From Rhizophlyctis rosea (taxonomy: Eukaryota > Chytridiomycota > Chytridiomycetes > Rhizophlyctidales > Rhizophlyctidaceae): DNA of 47,889 nucleotides. The translations under genes were made by a program, and so were the position numbers. Where the stretch lies: positions 418-48,306 of the forward strand of contig JADGJC010000300.1 of the NCBI GenBank assembly GCA_027596075.1, given 5' to 3'. Below, piece after piece: positions 1 to 9,336 of this stretch. Under the pieces are notes generated by a model, which searched no databases, was not told the DNA's origin, and was given only the letters and a program-made list of their open reading frames with translations. How positions within the stretch are numbered: position 1 is the stretch's first letter; the number at the start of each line of letters is the position of its first letter.

Positions 1-3000
1 GCTTCTTAGTCTTCTTGATTCTCATTGCCTCTCCATGTGTGTCTCCTAACACGCTCTGTTCCAATATGGTGTTTGATTTTGTTCTCCTCTCTTTTTCCTG
101 TTGCCAGATACTGTCGGCCACCGACGTATTCGGCGGTCTGGAGTGATTGGAGCCCGAGATATAGATGCGGATGCTATGTATGTGTGAGGCATGGTGTGGA
201 CTTATGTCCAACCACTATTGTAAAAACTTGGGGCACTACTTCATGCGAAAGTTGCTGCATTGTGTCCCTATTCGACTTCATCGTCCTGCTTCCATTTTCA
301 TACTTCCTTTGGACCAAATAGACCAAAAAGTGTTAGACTCCGGTTCAGGAAATCGAAGCGTCACTCAAGCAGGTCAAAGCTCACCAACATCCGCAATCAA
401 AACGTTTCAGCTACCATTGTGGTGCAGCTGTATTGAAGTCGCTCGATGACTTGAAGCTGAGTATTGGTGTGGGATCGTACTCATTGGAAGGCGAGAGAAG
501 GTGATGATTGTAGATTGCGAGCGTGACGGGCGGAGTCCGGGATCTTTGAGCGGTATGGGTATCAGTAACACAGTCATTGCATCCATATGCGTTTTCAAGT
601 GGTGAATGAGTTTTGAATGGATAGAGACCTGCTTCACCAGTTGGTGTTCCAGCGTACTTGACCTTTTTTTTTTCCTTCCGACTCCCACATCAGAGCTTTA
701 ATGGATTGACGAGAGCATCCTTCAACGTTCGGTCGACAATTCCATTATGGGCCGTGGCAAATCTGCAGAGTCTGCGCCCGCGCCGTTGTTGGAAAGTCAC
801 AATCATGACCTTCTGCTATCTGTATCGCTGAATCTTGGCAGTCGTCCCACGGCATTCACAACGTACCGGGTTGAATCAAGAGCTACGTACTTTTTCCAGT
901 CCAAACCCAAGTAAGAAGTAGATGACCGGTTTGGAAAGATAGGTCCTACCATTCTTAGAAGGCAAAAAAAGGTTTGCCAAATAGTTCGGAATATATGCCG
1001 CCATTGCCGCTGCAGACGAGGTAAGGGATTGAACTAAACCACGTCATACACGCGTTTGAGAAATCAAGATCACGGGTTGTTCTGATTATTGGGGTTTGAA
1101 TCCATATATGTACCTGTATGCACCTAGGGTGTATTGTTGCAGCATTGTTGAAGGGAGAAATTCATGGAAGGCGGTGACAGTCCAGCCGTTGCAAAGGATG
1201 ACTATATCACACTTCAAACCTTCTGATTATTCATAAAGCTCCAATCTCGAACATTTCTTTTCGGGATTGATGCATGTGATTGGGATTGGGTGTCAGCCGT
1301 GTGATGGCCTGTCGCTCCAGCAAAAAAGAAGTGAAACTTACAGAGGGAGTTGAATAGAGGTATGTATATGAAGAGTATGCATCATCGTCAGGATCATTGG
1401 ATGTCGTCACGGTAGCATTTTTTGCTAGAGAAGGCGAGAGTGTAAATTGGACTGTTTGGGTTCTGCGTTGGAACTTGCTGAAAGAATGTATATCCTTTAC
1501 TCATCTTAGGAAGGTATCTAAGTCGGAAGGCTGGGACTGCTCGGATGGATGTGATGGCCGAGTTTTCGTCCCAACTGATGTCTATTCTGGATGGTGGCGA
1601 TGATTTACTTGATTTTCCCTAAATACTTCAGTTCCATCAGGGCCTCCAAGACTAAATCTGAAGTGTTTGAAACAATGGAGCTTGCGGAAGCCTTGCTCAG
1701 GATAAGGTAGTCGATCATCACTCACTGCGAATCATATAACCATTGATAGTGAAATGCCGCTCTCCCCAACCCTCCCCTTGGAATTCTAGCGCAAGTATTT
1801 TAGCTGCACGAATTCCAACCATCTACACACAGGTCGGGCCGACCATGACCTCGCAATAGAATCTGTGCTTAGAGCGCGATATCTCTTTTTGAACGCATAC
1901 CCCGTTGTTTAGTCAGCATTTGGCTGGCAATTGGCGTAGATGGCGGAAAAAGGAGACGTGGACACGGCCGGGTTGGGAATACCAATTTGTTTGTTGTCAA
2001 CCAAGCAGCGGGGGGAAGTCTTGAGCTGCATTGGTTGCAACAACTCGGCTAGGCGACTGCTTTCATACAGCTCTGATTACATTCAAAGCAACACGCAGAT
2101 GACTGTGCGAGTTTTGCCATCTGTGATCGGGAAAATAGCCCATGTAAATTGCGTGAATTCGAAGTCGCGAATAACGCCTGGTTCATCAACCATTCAACAT
2201 TCCTTTCATAGTTTGTGCTATAAATGTTTGGAAGATCTCTCTGGCCGTGTTGTTCAAGTGTCAAGGGAAAAACATGTTGGGAAGATTTTGGGGGTGGGGG
2301 ACGCGTTTCAGGGTCCATTAAGGTGGATCCTTTCAGCTCACCACTGCCAACTTCTGCCATGCCCTAACCAACAGACAAAAGCTTCGTCCATACTTGAAAG
2401 TCTGTACCTGATTCGATGGCCTGCTGACGTGGAGCAAAAATGAAGCAGGCATTACCCGATCTTTGATGACATCTGAGGAGGTTTGACTCGGCAGTATGGG
2501 TTGCAAAAATGCGGACTGGCGCATCGCATTTTGGAAGGTCGATCTGAACTCACATAAGGGGCCAAAGGACTTGAAAAAAAAATATGAAGGACCACTATAC
2601 GCGTGAGCTGAGCTTTGAAACCTTTCTTGATGTGCGATCTGACATATGTTTAAAATCACAAATCGTTCCATCCATCACTCATGCGATGTTTGGATCATTC
2701 GCTTGTATGAGTGTATGGGAGTCTCACCCCGCGCCTGCGGTTTTTCTCTTCCATTTCAAACCACCTTTTTTTGCTTGTGTTGGCTCCTCGCCATCCTCGC
2801 CGAAGTAGGTTGCCAAAAACGACGGTTCCAATTTGAGAGAAATTCTGTGCTCCGCATTGATAGGAGATGGAGATGCAGGTCATGGCCAGGGTGGTCATTC
2901 TCCTTCTTTGCTGGATTTTCGTTTTGGATTTCAGGTGGCGGCCGGGGTTTTTACCTTCGCATATTCAATTCGCAGTGGAATGGGATCTTCCCTCGAGCGT

Positions 3001-3556
3001 CAAACCGCTGCACTGCATTGAAAACGCAGCTGGCGGCAACGTTTGTTCAACGTTGTCGTTTTGGTGTCTATTACAGTCCCGGGGTTTTTTTCACCTGAAC
3101 GGCTTCGACAGTCACTGATGTACAACAAGGGAAACCTTGTGCGAAGAAAAAGTCTATGTTGGGCGTTACTTCACTTGATGGTCTGTCTATCCATAATTTC
3201 CTTCGTGCCTTGGTTTTTCGCTTTTGCTTTTTTCTGGCTGAGAGAAGGCGGGGCGTATGTCGAGACATCTCAAGACAGCGGAGCGATTGTTCATACAATC
3301 CATCTTTGTCCGCCCATGGCATGATCCTTCATGGGGCCAGTTTGTTCTCGGAGCAAATTTTGATGCTTTGTGCAAATCTTGTTTTATCATCATTGCAATT
3401 ATCCGGACGTCCCAACACGACAACCAACAAAGCACAAGGGTTTTCTGAGTGAATTGTTGGTATGATATTACAAACTACATACGATTCGTCACGGTGGCGG
3501 TGGGCTATAGGCGCGGAGCCGCGAATCACAAACCTGAAGAAGCAAACTACAGACCC
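1..3556. other. Intergenic or gene-poor left end
   Basis: No gene can be supported here. Open frames on both strands are short (none over about 170 codons), overlap one another in several frames, and show no recognisable domain, signal peptide followed by a coherent body, or consistent splice pattern. A pyrimidine-rich acceptor-like sequence ends at about 107 and is followed by a short open stretch to a TGA near 146. It could be the last exon of a gene lying before the window, but nothing tests this. The right part (3400-3556) is probably the 3' flank of the surface-protein gene that ends at 3557. Confidence 0.5.
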
Positions 3557-4597
3557 TCACACCATCCCCACCACCAACGCAAGCAACACCGCAACACCAA
3601 GCACACTCCTAGAATTCACCACACCACGCATGGACCCACTCACAGCAACACTCCATTCCGAAAAGTGACTAGTCAACGCAACAACCGTAGACGTCTGCAC
3701 ATTAACACTAGAAGGAACCTGCTTCCACGCCCCAGACGCAACATCAAACGTCCACCAAGCAAGATTAGCCGCCTTATACCCCATCCCCTCAACCACAGAC
3801 TGATTATACTGAAACACCAGCGAAGCCGAAAAATTCGCACTATTCGCCGCCTCGTCGAACTTGAAACTCGCCACCCCGCGCGCCTTGCTGCTGCTGCTTT
3901 CGAGAGACTGGTTGGCGGCACTGTACCGGTAGACGTTCAACGTCGTGCGGGCGGTGCTGTTGAATTGCATGGTGAAGTCGGAGGAGTACCAGTATGTTCG
4001 GTTGGAGGAGGTGGTGGTGCCGGAGGTTCCGTCGTGGGTTTTGGGTTGAGCGTAGGTTGCGGGGATGACGGTGGCGGATTTGAAGGAGATGAAGATGTAG
4101 GTGCCGGTGGAGGGGAGAAGCAGGACGCATCTGCCGGTTGTGACGTCGTAGGACTGGATGTTGATGTTTTGGAAGGTGTTTGTGGTGGTGTTTAGCCAGA
4201 GGACACCTAGATCGGCTTGTCCGGTGAGGGCTGCCGTGGCGGTACTTGAGAGGGATGGGGTTGAAAGGGTGGCGCTGACGATTACGGCGGATTGGGGCGA
4301 CACGGTGAGGGTGAAACCGGTGTTGGCGGAGGCGGCGAAGGCGAGGGTGTTTGCGCCTGATGGAAGAGCGGATTTGAGCCCGGCTGACATGGAGGCGTCG
4401 AGATACAATGACAAGGTTACGGTAGCGTCCGTGGAGGTGGTGATGACTAGGGTCGTGCCATCCGTGTATGTGAGGGAGGATTGGACATGGCTCTTGGTGG
4501 TGACGGCAGTGCCGAGGGGTGTTGGGGTCTGAGCTGCTGCCAGGATTGGGAATAGCAGGCACAAGAATACCTTGACGAAGCGCATGGTTGGTTGCAT
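3557..4597 (-). CDS. Secreted, probably GPI-anchored surface protein with a GAIN-like end
   Basis: A single-exon gene of 346 codons. The first 22 residues form a signal peptide: basic start, a VFLCLLFPIL core and a cleavage-like AAAQ. The body is Ser/Thr/Ala-rich, predicted beta-rich, with many N-x-S/T sites (for example NTT, NRT, NST, NQS, NFS, NQS), as expected for an extracellular glycoprotein. The last ~16 residues are hydrophobic (SVLGVAVLLALVVGMV) with no basic tail and follow a small-residue stretch, which fits a GPI-attachment signal. Residues about 250-320 contain a WWTFDVASGAWKQVP run followed by LTSHFSEWSV. This resembles the tail of GAIN/GPS-like and bacterial surface beta domains, where a short strand ends in T-x-H-[FL]-[ST]. 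No enzyme motif is seen. A TATA-like element lies about 75 nt upstream. The true role (adhesin, cell-coat or spore-coat protein) is unknown. Confidence 0.8.
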   Translation of the reverse strand: MQPTMRFVKVFLCLLFPILAAAQTPTPLGTAVTTKSHVQSSLTYTDGTTLVITTSTDATVTLSLYLDASMSAGLKSALPSGANTLAFAASANTGFTLTVSPQSAVIVSATLSTPSLSSTATAALTGQADLGVLWLNTTTNTFQNINIQSYDVTTGRCVLLLPSTGTYIFISFKSATVIPATYAQPKTHDGTSGTTTSSNRTYWYSSDFTMQFNSTARTTLNVYRYSAANQSLESSSSKARGVASFKFDEAANSANFSASLVFQYNQSVVEGMGYKAANLAWWTFDVASGAWKQVPSSVNVQTSTVVALTSHFSEWSVAVSGSMRGVVNSRSVLGVAVLLALVVGMV

Positions 4598-5386
4598 GTT
4601 GGATACGATGAACCCAGATGACGGACTTGAGGGGCTGATTATCGATTCACAATCGAACTATGTACGGTCTTTATATATTCGAATTCTTTAGTTTCAGTTT
4701 GCAATTGATCTATGACATCTGTTGTCTGATGTCATTCTCATCTGGCTCCCCCACTGCTGGAGTTGAGGGGCAGCCTCCGACATCAGATCTGCTGCTTCCA
4801 GAAGGTTGACACCCTTGACTCCACCGCTAGGCTGTTGGTAGTTTACTATTTTGCCGGCCCTGTCTTTATGATCCCTGCTCCGCCGCAGAGCGGCTCCGGA
4901 ACAGTGGGGTCGCCAAGCTCATCAACTGGAGCAGGCCAGGTGGGTCACCGTGTTTACAATGTTTACAGAATGGACCTCCAAAGTGTCTGGCACCTGCATC
5001 TCTGATCACGTGTGTCCGAGACGATAATATTCTGAGATGATAATGATGACATGGCCTGAACGTCCCCGATCTCGATCTTTCATTATTTGCGGGTTGGCCA
5101 TCCGTTTGTTCAAATTGGGAGTACCGTGCCACCGCCGAGATTCTCAGCTCAAGCTATAAAGCCTGAACGTCCACTTGTGCAGACGGTCGCTTCGTTAGAA
5201 GACGAGCCTTCTGAGTTACGGTTCCCAATCAATCCATATCAAAAATCGACAAAACACTCTTCCCACATTCTTTCCATCAACATATATATGTCAATGCTGA
5301 TCGCCTCCATTCATCATTCACAAAACTCCTTTTCGCCCGCAACGGGAGCATCGCAACCAATCGGCATTCCATTCTACTGATGAATC
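4598..5386. other. Intergenic: promoter of surface protein and 3' flank of transporter
   Basis: Apart from the TATA-like element at 4671-4679, this stretch holds only short overlapping open frames with no recognisable product. The part next to 5386 is the probable 3' untranslated region of the transporter gene. Confidence 0.5.
4671..4679 (-). promoter_or_regulatory. TATA-like element of the surface-protein gene
   Basis: The minus strand reads AATATATAAAG about 75 nt before the ATG at 4597. The distance and sequence fit a core promoter, but no transcription start is known. Confidence 0.45.
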
Positions 5387-7689
5387 TCAACACTTCTTCG
5401 CCTCCCCACCCTCCCCTCTCCCGACCAACGTCAAGATAGTACTAAGCAGCATAGTGATAACACCAAACACCACACATATGACTTTCCCTATCTTCTTCCC
5501 TTCCCACCAGTTGCCGCTCGCTAGTTTGATGTAACATGCTGCTGGGAAGATGTATGCGAGCATTGGTGCTGCAAAGCCGCCCTGTAGTTTGATGACGGAT
5601 GGATGAGACTGGTTCAGAATATCTGGGGGTCGACCCTCACGAGCAAAGAAGGTATGTGCAGGACATGCCCCAAAACTCACCGTAATCTCCAAAACAAAAC
5701 CCAAATCACACGTCAAAAGCGCCACCCCCATAGCACTAAACACCAACCCCAACGTCACCCCAACATGCGTCTTCGTCCCCAGTTCATACCCTCCTCCACC
5801 TCCATGTCCCCCTCCCCCTCCACCATTATCATCCCCACCAAAAAAGTACCCCCACAACACCTCCCGACAAACAAAACACTCCAACGGGAATGTCAAAAAC
5901 ATGTTGATAGCAAACATGATGCGCGCGGCGTTGATGAGGCGGTTGTCGGCGGGGAAGTTGTTGAGGATATTGCCTTGGGTTTTGGAGGTGAAGGTTAGGT
6001 AGCCGGATGTGGCGAGGGTTAGGCAGAAGAGGAGGGAGGCGCTGGGGGGTTTGGGAGGGGAGGTTTGGTTAGGTTCTGGCGAGTGCGTGTTGTGTGCGAT
6101 TTTCAATGTTTTTTCGGAGAGCAGAGATGTTCCACTGACTTACCCAGTGGATAGATGTGTAACGACCGCGAATCGATCCATGGTTGGTTTCCGCAAACTA
6201 CCAAAGATTAAAAAAGTATTGTGGTGACATACAAAAGCTGTAGGCGGGCAAGGAGATGCATTTAGCTCGGTCCTAAACCGCAAGCACGCAAACCTCAAGA
6301 AAAGCCCTACACATACCAAAACTAATTACACCTATAGCCTTCCAAAAACATCCCTCGTCAGTTCCTTTGCACGATCCAAATGAAACGCATATCCTGCCCC
6401 GTTGCCCAGGTCCCAGCAAACAATCGCTTCAACATTTCGGAGAGAAACATACCTGAAACACCCCACTATGTACAAAAGTCCACTTATCTCCACTCCCTTT
6501 CACATCATCACTAACACCCAGCCCCCCAACAATAACCGCAAAAATGATAAACACGATTGCCACGACACTGACAGCACTGCTTTTTGCCAGAGCGCTGATG
6601 TCCCTATGTAACGAGAGTGGTAACGAGACGCACACGGTTGTGAGGGTTATCATGGCGTTACGGGATGAGACGAATGGGTGGATGAAGGATGTTGTGGGGA
6701 CGAGTTGGGAGAGGACTAGGGGGAGGGTGTCGCCTACTATTACTGCGTAGGCTGGAGTTGGGTGGAAGGATGTATGTGATGAGGGTATGGGTGATATGGT
6801 GGAAAAGGAAAGGCACTCACCACACATGGCGCCGTACGCGAAGACAAATTGGAATATTGATACGAGGATCAGTCCGATCTTCCCGTAACAGTGCTGGATT
6901 AATCCTTGGTAGCTATTTGTTCCCGCTAGTTTGGCGTCCTGGATGAGCAGGTTTACTGTCCAGTCTGCGGGTTGGGAGTGGTTGTCAGGTTTGATTGAAA
7001 ATGAAAGTGGTTCAATGCCACTGAATAACAATGAAGTTCCCACGAAATGTACCTACAAGCCATGTCAACGCGAAGAGAAGGAACATTCCGGTGAAGAATC
7101 CGGCCTCGAGAAAGGCGAAAGGTAGACCTGGAGGTGTCGTAATATTATTATCCAATGAAACAAGTTAATGTAAACAATACATGGTTATTGTCATAGCGGT
7201 GGCGCGTCAACGACTGTGGTGTTGACTTTGACCACCAGACTGCCATTTTGGCAGCTAAAAGTACATGACACCAATAAAGCAAGGAGAAGACAAACCAATG
7301 ATGCCCGCTCCAACAATACTGTTCGTGAAATTGAACGCCGAATCCCAAATCCCCGACTCGCTCCTTTCAAACGTCGGCAATGACTCGGTGCTACCAAGAT
7401 CTCCGCGGTCTCCACTTATCCGCCCTCTCCCACCTCGACTTAGAAGTTCCTCCTCCTCATCTTCTGGTCCCAGGAAATCCATCTCACTCAGCTCCATCGC
7501 GTCATCTTCGAAGGATGCGAACAGCGTTTTGTCAGCTTTGGAAAGTGGGTCTTTTGAGGTGTGTGCTGGTGATGAGGTGTGCGGTTGACGGTTAGCGGTG
7601 GTGATGTCTGTGTCTTCTTCTCCGTCGGAGTCTAGTGCAAAGTATTGGCCTGTGGTGGGGGCGTTGGTCTTTCGTGTTGAGGAGGACAT
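5387..7689 (-). CDS. Vacuolar-type amino-acid transporter (AAAP/SLC38, Avt family)
   Basis: Eight exons: 7689-7296, 7127-7053, 6964-6821, 6751-6453, 6338-6317, 6237-6144, 6041-5681, 5581-5387, giving 527 residues. The acidic Ser-rich N-terminus (about 115 residues, cytosolic) is followed by the family signature of TM1, NFTNSIVGAGIIGLPFAF, built across the first splice junction. Further membrane segments follow (GLILVSIFQFVFAYGAMC, AVIVGDTLPLVL, AVSVVAIVFIIFAVIVGGLG, then four or five more), about ten to eleven in all. This family moves neutral or basic amino acids across vacuolar or plasma membranes, coupled to protons or sodium. The conserved CHHNTFLIFGSL stretch is formed by joining a 22-nt micro-exon to the next exon. 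A glycine-rich loop (FFGGDDNGGGGGGHGGGGG) sits between two late membrane segments. Substrate and direction (Avt2/5/6/7-like) cannot be decided from sequence. It ends GEGGEAKKC. Confidence 0.88.
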
Positions 7690-8138
7690 TGTGGGGAGGG
7701 CGAGCGAGGTTTGTCAAGAGTGGATAGTGCAATCAAGAGTATACTTTGGCTGACTGGCGGGAGTAGCATACGCCTTTGCAGGTAGATACTATCCTGAGAG
7801 ATGTTCAAAATAGTTTACTAGCAGTGCCCCTTCCTACTGGTTAAGTTTATTGTGGAGAGAAAGAATGCTGCGCTCTGGCGAGAGTGGAGAGAGTTGTGGG
7901 TGGCGGCCTGTGAGGCAGTCCGAGACTCTGAGAGTGGCTGGAATGCGGTCAATTCGCGTCATGCATAGGACCCTTATCCGGTAGGACCCTGGGTTGACAG
8001 GTGGACTGGGTCAGGACTGGGTGGACTGTCCACAGAAGAGGTCGCGCGTGGAGGTCACCCGAAGCGAAACCCGTGAAGCATTCCTTTTCAATCATCAACC
8101 ATCTCATCAGAGGCTGCTCAAGGTTTTGCACGCTCAAC
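7690..8138. other. Divergent intergenic region
   Basis: This lies between the divergently transcribed transporter (-) and methyltransferase-like gene (+) and presumably carries both promoters. No clear TATA element or other recognisable site is seen. The frame of the plus-strand gene stays open upstream to an ATG at 8001, but the extra residues look non-conserved. Confidence 0.45.
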
Positions 8139-8915
8139 ATGAACCCCCATATAATCACAACCCTGGAAACCGGAATGACGCGTTATCGTGCCCTGTTTGC
8201 TCAAAGACAACCCAACACCCACTCCTTTACAGAAGACGTGAACGCCATACCGTCCCTCTCATCTCCCTTGTACCGCTTCACAGGCGACACCCCACCCCCA
8301 CCAAACTACTACAACCCCCTCTTTGACGAAATCTGGCTTCCCTGGGCTGAAAACGTACAGTACCAAGACCCAACAACCACACAACCACTACCAAACAACG
8401 ACGACGGCTGGTTCCGCCGCACAATAGCAAACGACACATTCTCATACGCAATCCCCACTCTGCCCCTCCTCCGCAAAATCATACAATACTCCCCACACGG
8501 TCTCGCAGAAATTGGCGCAGGATCGGGATACTGGTCTCACCTTCTCTCTGTCCTCGGGCTGGACGTGATTGGAATCGATAACTTCTCCGATATCAAATCC
8601 CCGCTATCGAAAGGAGAAGATAAACCGCTTTATTTTCCTGTTGAGAAGGCTGATGGGGTGGAGTTTATTGCCAGTGGACAAGCAGGGAGACGGACATTGT
8701 TTTTTTGTTGGCCGAGGGCGTTGTTTGGTGCTGAGGACGGGTTTGGGGGCTTTGAGGGAGATACGATTGTTTGTATCGGTGTTGTGGCGGGGAGTACGAG
8801 TGATATTAGGGCTGTGTTGGTTGGGACCGAGAAGTGGGAGGTTGTGGAGGAGGTGGAGGTGCCGTGTTGGAAGGGAATACAGGACGTGTGTTTCATTTTG
8901 AAGCGTATTTCTTGA
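8139..8915 (+). CDS. SAM-dependent methyltransferase-like protein
   Basis: A single-exon gene of 258 residues from the ATG at 8139; starts at 8001 and 8175 are also in frame. The Rossmann motif I is clear: LAEIGAGSGYWSHLLSVLGLDVIGIDNFSD (split here as LAEIGAGSGYWSHLL and GLDVIGID), with the acidic residue at the end of strand 2 that would bind the SAM ribose. A later strand, GRRTLFFCWP, fits the post-I/motif IV region where other small families of this type have LFLCWP. GDTIVCIGVVAGSTSD fits a further core strand. The N-terminal part (DDGWFRRTIANDTFSYAIPTLPLL) is a cap typical of this uncharacterised group. The substrate is unknown and activity is not assured, since motif IV has no D/N-P-P-Y. 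The gene is divergent from the transporter. Confidence 0.7.
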   Translation: MNPHIITTLETGMTRYRALFAQRQPNTHSFTEDVNAIPSLSSPLYRFTGDTPPPPNYYNPLFDEIWLPWAENVQYQDPTTTQPLPNNDDGWFRRTIANDTFSYAIPTLPLLRKIIQYSPHGLAEIGAGSGYWSHLLSVLGLDVIGIDNFSDIKSPLSKGEDKPLYFPVEKADGVEFIASGQAGRRTLFFCWPRALFGAEDGFGGFEGDTIVCIGVVAGSTSDIRAVLVGTEKWEVVEEVEVPCWKGIQDVCFILKRIS

Positions 8916-9336
8916 AATCTGTGTGGGCGGTGTTTTTGTTTGGAGGAGTTGTTGTTTTGTGATGGCTAGTTTCAGTGGGGCGGCACGGAATAACACTGAA
9001 TTGATCACCAGACTGGTGACGATGTGAAATAGTAAGCAAAGAATGACAACATCATCGGCAAAAGGATATACTCGAACAACCCATGCAGAACAAATTGAAT
9101 GGTCCACCGTGTATAAGATAAAAAACTTTGAAAAGCAAACTATTTTCATTAAAATTTAGCACGCATCTTTACTGAACAATTTCCGTACGTTTCTGTTTTA
9201 CGAAAACGGACAAAAGAAAAAAGAAAAAGAAAAAAAAATCAAACTCCCCCCATCTTTCAGCAACTGCTAAGAAAAGATTAAACCCCTCCTCTGGTGAACT
9301 TCCCAATCCCACCACCTCCATCTCCATTCCGCCCAA
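8916..9336. other. Convergent 3' intergenic region
   Basis: This lies between the 3' ends of the methyltransferase-like gene (+) and the velvet gene (-). It contains A-rich tracts (around 9215-9240) suited to 3' processing and no gene that can be supported. Confidence 0.5.

Noticed and set aside
108..146. Possible terminal exon after a TTTTTCCTGTTGCCAG acceptor
   Set aside because: Only 13 codons before a stop, no upstream exon in the window and no homology; cannot be tested.
1940..2443. Open frame of 167 codons on the plus strand
   Set aside because: No domain, opposed by overlapping frames on the other strand, composition like random spacer.
3449..4195. 248-codon His/Arg-rich frame on the plus strand
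   Set aside because: Antisense shadow of the secreted surface protein, whose signal peptide and anchor signal are clear.
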